64,000 nucleotides of DNA from an uncultured Chitinophagaceae bacterium (GTDB taxonomy: Bacteria; Bacteroidota; Bacteroidia; Chitinophagales; Chitinophagaceae), in NCBI GenBank assembly GCA_936908745.1, contig CAKZFX010000009.1:1-64000 (forward strand), written 5' to 3'. Below are positions 8,030 through 16,335 of the stretch, in pieces (within the stretch, counting starts at the first letter, position 1; each line of letters starts with the position of its first letter). Made by a program: the position numbers and the translations under genes. A model generated the notes under the pieces. It had not been told where the DNA came from. It ran no database searches and saw only the letters and a list, made by a program, of their open reading frames with translations.

Positions 8030-10960
8030 ATGAGAATCGCTTTTTTCATAGTATGGCTGTTTGTTTCGTATTGTTCTTTCGGGCAACAGTATTATGAAAC
8101 CTATACACCTGCCAACGGCCTTGTGGACGCACGGGTGAACAAAGTGGTACAAGACCGCAGCGGCCGCATCCTTTTCCTGACAAGAGATGGCTTGAGTATT
8201 TACGACGGTCAACGTTTTACCAATCACACCAAAGTGGCCGATCAAACGATCGGCATTATTGAAGATGCCATTTTTCAAGCCGATGGCAGCACTTTACTGG
8301 CAACATTCAATGGCAACTGGATCAATTTAAAAAAGAACAAGGATGTTCCTGATAGCATTTTATACAAGAATATCCCGGAAATATCCTCCATTATCACTAC
8401 CCGGCAAGGAGAACATTTAATTGTATCCAACTATGGTGTGTATTTGTATGAAAGTCCCACACAAACGCCGCTTATTCCTGTCCGTTTTGTTCATTCCAAT
8501 AAAGAGATCCCTGACAGGGTTTGTGTTTCCGGCAACAATATTGTTTTCACTTATCATTATCCTGCCAAAGACCTCTATCTTTTTGTAAGTAATAAACAAA
8601 CCGGCGCCATCACTGATTCGTTGCCCATTCCCGAAGCGTTCAGTACGGTAACAGATGAGCAGGAAAATGTGTATCTTTGTAGTATAAAGGGTATTCTCCA
8701 GCTTGATCCGCAAAGCCTTGCACAAGGAAAATTAAAGTTCACCAAACCCTGGTTCCAGTCATTATTACCTGCCAATTTCTTTGCCCAAACTATTTTTTTT
8801 GACCGTCAGAAAAACATCTGGTTAATTAATACATGGGAAGGTTGCCGCAAAATAGAACCGGCCACCGGCATTATCAGCAGCTATTTACCGGGCGATGGTT
8901 TGTTCCAGGGAGTCAGTTCCATTTTCCAGGATAAAGAAAATAACTATTGGTTTATTGCCAAAGGAAAAGGCGTGCAAAAACTGGTGCAAACCAATTTTGA
9001 AACATTGACCACTATCGGGCAATATCCTGCAGGCATTATGCATCGTTTGCTTCCGGCCGCAGACGGCAGTCTTTTTTTCCTGACGGAAAAAGATCTTTTG
9101 CAATTAAAAAATAATAAGATAACCAGCCATCAAAAAGCAATAGCCGCTTTTCCTGATCCGGCTTTTGTATGGAATACTAATCTGTGGAGATATACTTCAT
9201 CGCATACACTTGTCAGTAATAAAAATGAAACGATCCGGATTGCAGAAGCGCCGAACCTTCCCGACCCTGCCTATTACCCCGCTCAATACAGCGATTTTGA
9301 TAACAAAGGCAACCACATGATAGCAGGCAACCGTTTTGTATTGCTGATGAAAAACAATACAGCCACCGGTTACCCGCTGCCGTATTTCGCTGATAATATC
9401 GCACAGGATGGCAATGGTGATTACTGGGCTTTTTGCCGCAGCAATGATATTGTAAAGCTGCGGGAAGAAAAAGGGTTGCTGAAGAAAACAGCACAGTTTC
9501 TTAGCAAAGGATTAGAGCCACGACATGCCATTCACTGGAATAAGGATACGTTTATGGTTGCCACCCGCTTTGGCGGTTTAGCTATTGCTAAAGTGAATGA
9601 TCAATCGCTTACAATAACGGGCAGGCTTACCAGAAAAGAAGGTTTGTCCAATGATTTCGTCGAAAGTTTATTAAAGATTGACAATCATCGGGTAGCTGTG
9701 GCAACGGCCGCGGGTCTCGACATTATTACTTTTCAGCCAAACGATACACTGGTTGAAAATGTATCGGCACGTATTAATCATTTTGAGCCGGTGATCCAGT
9801 TGTATAAGGATGATAAAGGAATGATCTATGCACGAACGGAAAATTTACAGGTATTCCGTTTCAATCCTTTTGCATCGGCTGCTGCCGACTGGCAGCCGGA
9901 AGCATGGCTGAACCATGTCCTGGTAAATGGAAATGAGATGGCAAATAATCTTCGCTCGTTCAATTACCTGCAAAACAATTTTACGTTTGCCGTTTCCTCT
10001 CCTTCTTTTATTAACAACCGCAGCATTATTTTCCGTTTTTTATTAACCAATGAAAACGGCGGCGAATGGGACCAAAGCAGCAATAAAGCGGATTTCCAGA
10101 TCAACAATTTACAACCGGGAAAGTATGCGTTGTCGGTTGTCATCAAATATCCCGGCAGCGTTTATCCTGATAAAAAACTGGAATACGATTTTATAATTCG
10201 TCCACCCTTCTGGAAAACATGGTGGTTTATCAGTTTGTTTACCTTGGTGGTGCTGGTCAGCATTTACTTAATCGTCCGTTCTTATCTCAAACAACAGTTC
10301 CAGAAACAAAAAGTGATCATGGAAAAAGAACTGGCGATTGAACAGGAACGCACACGACTCGCCCGCGAGTTACATGATGGTCTTGGCAGTATGTTAAGTG
10401 GTGTCAAACATTCTTTTAGCGCCATGAAAACCAATGTGCCGCTCAATGATGAACAGGAAGCCACTTTCCAATATAATATTGGCAAACTCAACGAATCCAT
10501 CACGGAGCTAAGAGATATTTCGCATAGCATGGCTTCTGAAAGTTTGTTGAAATTTGGCCTTGTCAATTCATTAAAAGATCACTGCCGCAATATCAGCCAG
10601 CCGGGTTTCAACGTCAGCTTCACCGCCTTAGATACCGAAAAAGCGCAACTGACCGAAGAACAGACTTTCCATATTTTCCGGATCGTGCAGGAGTTGTTGC
10701 AAAATGTATTGAAACATGCCGGCGCTTCATCAGCCATTGTGCAGGTTAGCTATAATGAGAAGAAATTGTATATCACTGTGGAGGACGATGGCAAAGGCTT
10801 TGATCGCCTGCAACCCGGTTATAAAGAGGGGATCGGTTTGAAAAATATTGAAAGCCGTGTCAAAGCATTGAAAGGAAAAACAGACCTGCGTTCGGCTATC
10901 GGAACAGGCACTTCTGTATTAATAGAGATCCCTTGCGCGGAAGTAAAAGAATCAGATTAA
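8030..10960 (+). CDS. NarL-family sensor histidine kinase with Reg_prop beta-propeller
   Basis: This 976-residue kinase has a signal peptide (MRIAFFIVWLFVSYCSFGQ) and a long periplasmic propeller with repeated T-R-D-G-L-S and D-K-E-N-N-Y-W-F style blades. A YYY-type domain precedes the single membrane helix (about 730-755). The cytosolic part has a HisKA_3 box with H in L-A-R-E-L-H-D-G-L-G-S and a HATPase with Q-E-L-L-Q-N-V-L-K-H-A-G and D-D-G-K-G-F-D. It would sense an extracellular ligand, perhaps a glycan, and phosphorylate a NarL-type regulator. I start at ATG 8030, because the longer reading needs TTG at 8015. It overlaps the convergent response regulator by 9 bases. Confidence 0.9.
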   Translation: MRIAFFIVWLFVSYCSFGQQYYETYTPANGLVDARVNKVVQDRSGRILFLTRDGLSIYDGQRFTNHTKVADQTIGIIEDAIFQADGSTLLATFNGNWINLKKNKDVPDSILYKNIPEISSIITTRQGEHLIVSNYGVYLYESPTQTPLIPVRFVHSNKEIPDRVCVSGNNIVFTYHYPAKDLYLFVSNKQTGAITDSLPIPEAFSTVTDEQENVYLCSIKGILQLDPQSLAQGKLKFTKPWFQSLLPANFFAQTIFFDRQKNIWLINTWEGCRKIEPATGIISSYLPGDGLFQGVSSIFQDKENNYWFIAKGKGVQKLVQTNFETLTTIGQYPAGIMHRLLPAADGSLFFLTEKDLLQLKNNKITSHQKAIAAFPDPAFVWNTNLWRYTSSHTLVSNKNETIRIAEAPNLPDPAYYPAQYSDFDNKGNHMIAGNRFVLLMKNNTATGYPLPYFADNIAQDGNGDYWAFCRSNDIVKLREEKGLLKKTAQFLSKGLEPRHAIHWNKDTFMVATRFGGLAIAKVNDQSLTITGRLTRKEGLSNDFVESLLKIDNHRVAVATAAGLDIITFQPNDTLVENVSARINHFEPVIQLYKDDKGMIYARTENLQVFRFNPFASAAADWQPEAWLNHVLVNGNEMANNLRSFNYLQNNFTFAVSSPSFINNRSIIFRFLLTNENGGEWDQSSNKADFQINNLQPGKYALSVVIKYPGSVYPDKKLEYDFIIRPPFWKTWWFISLFTLVVLVSIYLIVRSYLKQQFQKQKVIMEKELAIEQERTRLARELHDGLGSMLSGVKHSFSAMKTNVPLNDEQEATFQYNIGKLNESITELRDISHSMASESLLKFGLVNSLKDHCRNISQPGFNVSFTALDTEKAQLTEEQTFHIFRIVQELLQNVLKHAGASSAIVQVSYNEKKLYITVEDDGKGFDRLQPGYKEGIGLKNIESRVKALKGKTDLRSAIGTGTSVLIEIPCAEVKESD

Positions 10961-11566
10961 TTGTTGCTGCACAGCGGTCTTGATCAAAGAGGCTGTATTC
11001 TTGACATCAAATTTGGCTAAGAGATTCTTGCGGTGTGTATCCACCGTAGCCACACTTATAAATAATTTTTTGGCGATCTCTGCATTGGTCATACCATCGG
11101 CGATCAGTTCCAATACTTCTTTTTCTCTCCGGGTCAGCACTACGCCGGGTGTGTCGTCTTTTCGAAGCGTTTGCGACACTTCATCACTCAGGTATTTCTT
11201 ACCTTTTACTACGGTATCAATCGCTTCGGTCAATTCTTCCTGTGTGGCGTTTTTCAATACATAACCGGAAGCGCCGTTTTCCATCATTTTTTGGATAAAA
11301 CTCTGTTGATTGAACGTACTAAGACCGATAATAAAAACAGAAGGATATTTTTCTTTTACTTCTTTGCAAAGATCAATGCCGTTTTTGTCCGGCAGGTTGA
11401 TGTCCATTAATATCACATCCGGCTGACGCTGGCGCAGGAATGCCATACAGGAACCGGCGTTGGTGGCATGGCCAGCCCATTCGATACCCGATTCATTTTG
11501 CAGCAATGAACGGATGCCTTCTATCACCATATAATGATCGTCTACTATAAAAACACTGTTTGCCAT
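10952..11566 (-). CDS. LuxR/NarL-family response regulator
   Basis: The N-terminal receiver domain has the acidic pair D9-D10 and phospho-acceptor D55 (V-I-L-M-D-I-N-L-P-D). The C-terminal LuxR helix-turn-helix includes L-T-R-R-E-K-E-V-L-E-L-I and T-V-D-T-H-R-K-N-L. It is a cytosolic DNA-binding transcription factor. I start at ATG 11566; an upstream TTG at 11575 is less likely. It follows the TPR kinase stop by 9 bases, which marks that kinase as its cognate partner. The convergent Reg_prop kinase is the other nearby candidate. Confidence 0.93.
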   Translation of the reverse strand: MANSVFIVDDHYMVIEGIRSLLQNESGIEWAGHATNAGSCMAFLRQRQPDVILMDINLPDKNGIDLCKEVKEKYPSVFIIGLSTFNQQSFIQKMMENGASGYVLKNATQEELTEAIDTVVKGKKYLSDEVSQTLRKDDTPGVVLTRREKEVLELIADGMTNAEIAKKLFISVATVDTHRKNLLAKFDVKNTASLIKTAVQQQLI

Positions 11567-11575
11567 TTGTATCAA

Positions 11576-13507
11576 TTATAATTCAACCAGCACCGATGTA
11601 CCTTTTTCCGGTTGCGAATTTACATCCAATCTTCCCTTTAAAAATTCAACCCTGTTCTGAATATTATGCCAGCCGATACCTTTCCCCCCTTTTAAGATCG
11701 CCGTATCAAATCCTTTCCCGTCATCTTCCACGGTAATGGAAATATTATCGTTGGTCTTGCTCACCTGTACGATGGCCTCCCTTGCACCCGCATGTTTGAT
11801 CGCATTATTGATCAGTTCCTGTACGATACGGTAAATCGTGATGGCCCGGGTTTGTTCGATCACCACATCCGTCATTCCGATAGACTGGTAATTTACTCTC
11901 AGTGCGCCGGAGTTATTGATGTCGTTACAAAAATCTCTCAATGCCGTGTCCAAACCAAATTTGACCAACGCTTCGGGCATCATATTATGTGCCACGCGGC
12001 GCATTTCTTTGATAGAGCTGTCGAGCATATCCATACTGCGTTCAAAAGCCTGTGCATTGTCAGGCGTCATGATAAGGTTTCCTTTCATCATATTGAGTGA
12101 ATATTTAATGCCGCTGAGCATTCCGCCGAGGCCATCATGCAGGTCTTTGGCAAGCCTTGTCCGTTCCTGCTCTTCGCCTTTCAGCACGGCTTCAGTAGCG
12201 GTTAGTTTTTTTTCTGTTTCCAGTTCGTTGATACGTTGTTGCTGTATACGTTGTTTGTGGCGATAGTTGCGGTAAGAAAGTAACGATATCAATAGTAAAG
12301 CCGCTGCGCTGCCGATCAGTATATAATTCAGTGTGTTTTTTTGTCGGATGGAAGCCGCCTGTAATTGCAGTTGCGCATCTTTTTTTTCTGTCTCGAATCT
12401 TTTTTCCGTAATCACCACCTGCTCCCTTACCTCCTTTGCCAGTATACTGTTTTGAATGACAGACGATTCTTTTAACATAGCTTCGCCGGCATGAATATCC
12501 TGCATCGCAAATAACAAAGAACTGTAAACCTCCATTGTTTTCAGTTTCTGATCAAGGAATTCATGCTCATTGCAAATAGCCAATGCCTTGTCATAATACT
12601 GCCTGGCCTGCGCATAATTTTTTGTAAAAAAATAATAACTCCCCATCGCCCTGGTGGCAATTGCGGCGTTTTCCGCTATATACTGTTTTTCATTCAGTAA
12701 TAATACCCTGCCGAAAATTGGCGGCATACTGTCATACACTTCTTTTTGCAAATAGATATTGCCGATATTCAACAGGGCGGTTTGCTCCAGCTCTATATAT
12801 TCAAGTTGCCTGCTGATGGTCAATGCTTCCCGGTATAAATTCAACGCTTTGTCATACTTCTCTTTCCCGGCGTAACTGTTACCAAGGTTAGACAGTGCCT
12901 GTGCAAATGAGGCAGGATTATCCATCGTGCGCAAATGGCGCACCGCCTCTTCACCCAATTGAATCGCTTTGTCAAAATTTTTTACAGAAAAATAAACCAG
13001 TTGCATCAGGTCGGCCATGCGGGCCAGCAAATTGCGGTCGCCTATTTTTTCAAAATATTGTTTGGCTTTTTCATAATAGACCAAAGCGCTGTCGTACATG
13101 CTCATCCGCTGGAAAACATTACCGGTATTAGCATAACTTTTACCAATATAAGCCATGTCTTTTACCTCTTTGGACAATTGAATGGATTGTTTATTCAACG
13201 CTAAAGAAGAATCAAACTTCCCTTCTGCGTTCAGGATATAGCTATAATTGGCAATGAATTTAATCTTACCCATTTTATAGCCGATCCTGTCACTCAGTTG
13301 CCCGCCTTGCAGGTAATATTGTTTGGCCCTGTCATAATCGTTGAATTCATATTGCTGGCCGATATTGATCAGCAGTAATACTTTGCTGCTGTCCTCTTTT
13401 GCCGAAGGCAACAGGCGCAGCAAACTGTCTTTGTTCATCTGCTCCTGTGCAAAGCCGGTAAAAAAGCAACATACGCAAGCCATCGCTGACAACAAAACTT
13501 TCCCCAT
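11576..13507 (-). CDS. TPR-containing NarL-family sensor histidine kinase
   Basis: The signal sequence MGKVLLSAMACVCCFFTGFAQ is followed by several tetratricopeptide repeats (about residues 60-330; motifs such as A-L-V-Y-Y-E-K-A-K-Q-Y). A coiled region and one membrane helix (about 390-410) come next. The cytosolic HisKA_3 has H in L-A-K-D-L-H-D-G-L-G-G and the HATPase has Q-E-L-I-N-N-A-I-K-H-A-G and D-D-G-K-G-F-D. I start at ATG 13507, because the ORF extends further without a family match. It forms a two-gene operon with the response regulator. The divergent 144-nt spacer is shared with the ceramidase gene. Confidence 0.9.
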   Translation of the reverse strand: MGKVLLSAMACVCCFFTGFAQEQMNKDSLLRLLPSAKEDSSKVLLLINIGQQYEFNDYDRAKQYYLQGGQLSDRIGYKMGKIKFIANYSYILNAEGKFDSSLALNKQSIQLSKEVKDMAYIGKSYANTGNVFQRMSMYDSALVYYEKAKQYFEKIGDRNLLARMADLMQLVYFSVKNFDKAIQLGEEAVRHLRTMDNPASFAQALSNLGNSYAGKEKYDKALNLYREALTISRQLEYIELEQTALLNIGNIYLQKEVYDSMPPIFGRVLLLNEKQYIAENAAIATRAMGSYYFFTKNYAQARQYYDKALAICNEHEFLDQKLKTMEVYSSLLFAMQDIHAGEAMLKESSVIQNSILAKEVREQVVITEKRFETEKKDAQLQLQAASIRQKNTLNYILIGSAAALLLISLLSYRNYRHKQRIQQQRINELETEKKLTATEAVLKGEEQERTRLAKDLHDGLGGMLSGIKYSLNMMKGNLIMTPDNAQAFERSMDMLDSSIKEMRRVAHNMMPEALVKFGLDTALRDFCNDINNSGALRVNYQSIGMTDVVIEQTRAITIYRIVQELINNAIKHAGAREAIVQVSKTNDNISITVEDDGKGFDTAILKGGKGIGWHNIQNRVEFLKGRLDVNSQPEKGTSVLVEL

Positions 13508-13618
13508 GCTACAAATAAAGCAGCATGCAACCATATCCACACTCCCCTTTTTCCATGATTTACACGGGCGGGAAGAAAATCCTGTTTTTACGGGATAAGA
13601 CAGCCCTGTCCTTGCTTT

Positions 13619-13626
13619 TAGATTTG
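13619..13626 (+). promoter_or_regulatory. Bacteroidota -7 box for the ceramidase gene
   Basis: TAGATTTG is an exact match to TAnnTTTG, 25 nt before the ATG. A -33 TTG at the usual distance is not obvious. Confidence 0.55.
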
Positions 13627-13651
13627 TAGCCTAACTATTAAACACCACGAA

Positions 13652-15706
13652 ATGAAAAAACTGCAATTCACTTTGATTGCAATCCTGTTTTTCTTAGCAG
13701 GTTACACACAACCCGATTCATTAAAAATAAACCGCCCGTTAAAAAACATCGCTGTTAAAGACACGTCTGTGCGGATGATCAAAGAGCTGCCACAGCAACC
13801 GGCTACTACCACGCCGGTACTTGTTACAACAACAACGATCATGACGCCGGTACTGACGGCGGTTTTTCCTGTTGAGTATAATATAGGAACGGGGATCGCC
13901 AAAGTAACTGACCCCGCTATTGGTTTGGCCATGCAGGGCATGTCGGACGATAAACAAAAAACAACCGGTGTTGAAACGGATTTGTTTGCAAGGGCATTTA
14001 TCATTCAACATATCAGCAGCGGCAAAAGAGTGATCCTGCTGAACGCTGATATATGGGCCTGTACCCATGCGCTGAAAACGGAAGTGGTGAGGCAATTGCA
14101 GGCAGCCTATGGCAACACGTATACAATGGAAAATGTATTGCTAAGCGGCACGCACAACCACAGCGGCCCGGGCGGTTATTCTTATTATTATCTCTACAAT
14201 CACAGTATTAAAGGATTTGACAAACATAATTTTCAATGTATTGTAGCCGGTATGGTACAGGCCATCCAAAAAGCACATGCGAACCTGGGACCGGGAAGAA
14301 TTTATGTCAACAGCGGCGAAATAGCGGATTGCGGCCGCAACCGTTCCATCGTTGCGTATAATAATAACCCACAGGCTGAACGCAATAGTTATAGCAGCAC
14401 TACAGATAAAGAAATGCTGTTGCTGAAATTTGTAAAAGACAATGGCAGCAAACAAACGCCGGTTGGTGTATTGAGCTGGTTTGGCATACACCCTACAGAC
14501 CATGGCCAGAAGAATACAAAGGTTTCCAGTGATAATAAAGGGTATGCCTCTTATTTGTTTGAACAATCCATGGCTACGAACCCTGAAAAGTTTGTAGCGG
14601 CCTTTGCCAATGCAAGTGCCGGTGATGTTTCGGGCAATGTAGAATATGGAAGAATCCCTAATGGAACGGATGATCTGTCGCATGTGCAGGCGCATGGCCG
14701 GAGACAATATGATAAAGCAAAAGAACTATACAATGCCGCTACGGTGGAAGTAAGAGGCCCGGTTGAATTTCGCCATCGCTTTGTGGACATGGTGGCTAAA
14801 ACCGGCGCACCGGGCAGTTTAGGTCTCTCCATGTTTGCCGGCAGCACCGAAGACAGCGATCCGGGTTCGGGTTTGAAAGAAGGTATTGTGGAAGGCAGTG
14901 TGCTGGCAACAGAAAGAGTGATACAAGGAGGCATCGGTGCTGCATTTGGCCTTGCTTCAGGTGTGCCGTATGCAACAGCAGCCAATCTTACAAGTGCTGA
15001 AGTGCAATACCAGTTACCTAAACCCATCACATTAGCGCCGGGTTTTACACGGGAAGGAAAAGTGCCGTTAGTGCCTACTATTTTACCTGTGCAACTGTTC
15101 CGTATCGGCCAGGTGGCCGTTGCAGGTATCCCGGCAGAGTTTACAACGATGGCCGGCAGAAGGTTGAAAAAAGCATTGCTGGAAGAATTAACGCCGGCAG
15201 GTGTGGCATATATTGCGCCGAATACGTATGCCAATGATTACTCGCAGTATGTAACAACGGCGGAAGAATACCAGAAGCAACACTACGAAGGCGCTTCCAC
15301 CTTGTATGGCCCGAATACGCTGAATGCCTATCTCGGTGAATACAGGGCATTGGCTGCAGCGATCCGTTCGGGCAGCAGCGTGGCGCAAGGGCCTTATCCT
15401 CCTGATCTTTCCGGTCAATCTAAAAAATTGCCAAGAATAACGATCCGGAATACAACAGCGCAAAACCAAACACTCTTCTTCTACAATTTTGATGACGGAT
15501 GGATGCTGGCCGAATTTTATAAAACAACCATTCCCGCTTATGCGGATGTATATTTTAACCTGACAGATTTTTTGGGAAGAACCAAAGCAAAAGTGGTGCT
15601 GAACGGTGTTAAAAACAATGCGCCGCAATTTTCTACTGACCAGATGATTGAAATAGGCAGCAATAATTCCTTGCAGGTAAAAGCCTATACACCGCCACCA
15701 AGATAA
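13652..15706 (+). CDS. Neutral/alkaline ceramidase family protein, secreted
   Basis: This 684-residue protein has a signal peptide (MKKLQFTLIAILFFLAGYTQ), a low-complexity Thr/Pro linker (about 48-70) and the ceramidase N-terminal domain. Visible motifs are GTHNHSGPGG with zinc-ligand histidines H168 and H170, C-G-R-N-R-S, F-G-I-H-P-T and A-S-A-G-D-V-S, the segment that carries the nucleophilic serine in this family. The C-terminal beta domain ends near the stop. The reaction is hydrolysis of the ceramide amide bond. Bacteroidota make their own sphingolipids, so remodelling, defence or scavenging are all possible. A hairpin follows at 15725. Confidence 0.88.
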   Translation: MKKLQFTLIAILFFLAGYTQPDSLKINRPLKNIAVKDTSVRMIKELPQQPATTTPVLVTTTTIMTPVLTAVFPVEYNIGTGIAKVTDPAIGLAMQGMSDDKQKTTGVETDLFARAFIIQHISSGKRVILLNADIWACTHALKTEVVRQLQAAYGNTYTMENVLLSGTHNHSGPGGYSYYYLYNHSIKGFDKHNFQCIVAGMVQAIQKAHANLGPGRIYVNSGEIADCGRNRSIVAYNNNPQAERNSYSSTTDKEMLLLKFVKDNGSKQTPVGVLSWFGIHPTDHGQKNTKVSSDNKGYASYLFEQSMATNPEKFVAAFANASAGDVSGNVEYGRIPNGTDDLSHVQAHGRRQYDKAKELYNAATVEVRGPVEFRHRFVDMVAKTGAPGSLGLSMFAGSTEDSDPGSGLKEGIVEGSVLATERVIQGGIGAAFGLASGVPYATAANLTSAEVQYQLPKPITLAPGFTREGKVPLVPTILPVQLFRIGQVAVAGIPAEFTTMAGRRLKKALLEELTPAGVAYIAPNTYANDYSQYVTTAEEYQKQHYEGASTLYGPNTLNAYLGEYRALAAAIRSGSSVAQGPYPPDLSGQSKKLPRITIRNTTAQNQTLFFYNFDDGWMLAEFYKTTIPAYADVYFNLTDFLGRTKAKVVLNGVKNNAPQFSTDQMIEIGSNNSLQVKAYTPPPR

Positions 15707-15724
15707 AATCACGGTTTTAAGGGA

Positions 15725-15754
15725 TTGCCGGCAATTTCTATTTCCGGCAATTTT
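15725..15754 (+). terminator. Terminator after the ceramidase gene
   Basis: A 7-bp stem TTGCCGG/CCGGCAA with a 12-nt loop is followed by TTTT. It sits 19 nt after the ceramidase stop and separates it from the secreted-protein run. Confidence 0.65.
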
Positions 15755-15765
15755 AACCTTGATTA

Positions 15766-15788
15766 TTCACCATTCACCATTGACCATT
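15766..15788. repeat. TTCACCATTCACCATTGACC word repeat
   Basis: Short imperfect direct repeats of TTCACCA/TGACCA precede the gene at 15812. The reverse complement of the same words occurs at 38463-38510 (GTGAATGGTGA). Confidence 0.55.
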
Positions 15789-15811
15789 GAATGCTTGCAA
15801 AAAACCTTATA

Positions 15812-16324
15812 ATGAAAAGACATTCTTTATTAATTGCATTTGCGCTTGGTTCTTTGTGGGCGGCTGCCCAACCCAAAGGCGCTTACCAGGAACAGCCAAA
15901 GAACATGATCCCGAAACACGAAGCGGCCAAACCTGTTGTTAACAAGCCGTTGGCTATTAAACAATCCTTTGCCACTTATATCAGCACCGTCAACTGGCGT
16001 GGCGCCCGCACATGGAAGGCCGGTTCTGCGGCCACCGTTGATTCAGTAACGCAGATACAATTCTTTACCGACGGAACAGTCAGCTGGAACAAACAAGGAT
16101 GGGAATATGTGCCAAAAACAAAAGGCACTTACACTGTCACCGGCAACAAAGTTGTGATCCGTTTCAATTATGCACCTTATTCACATTATATAGAAGCCAC
16201 GTACGACGAGAGCACCGGCAAAATCACCGGCACTTTTCGTGAAGACAGGGCCGCCGCCACGAACGCACCAGCCGCTTACACACCCGGAACCACCGCCGGT
16301 GAGATCAGTTTTATTAAAAAATAA
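15812..16324 (+). CDS. Secreted lipocalin-like protein of unknown function
   Basis: This 170-residue product from ATG 15812 has a signal peptide (MKRHSLLIAFALGSLWAAAQ), a Pro/Lys-rich linker, and one beta-rich domain (about 55-165). The domain has the pattern F-F-T-D-G-T-V-S-W followed by G-T-Y-T-V-T-G-N-K-V-V-I. That resembles the lipocalin-like fold family in which a G-x-Y hairpin precedes buried strands. The same signature appears in the genes at 19580 and 27521. It is the first gene of a tight run, 11 bases before the next start. No catalytic motif is seen and the ligand is unknown. Confidence 0.75.
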   Translation: MKRHSLLIAFALGSLWAAAQPKGAYQEQPKNMIPKHEAAKPVVNKPLAIKQSFATYISTVNWRGARTWKAGSAATVDSVTQIQFFTDGTVSWNKQGWEYVPKTKGTYTVTGNKVVIRFNYAPYSHYIEATYDESTGKITGTFREDRAAATNAPAAYTPGTTAGEISFIKK

Positions 16325-16335
16325 AAACAACGGGG

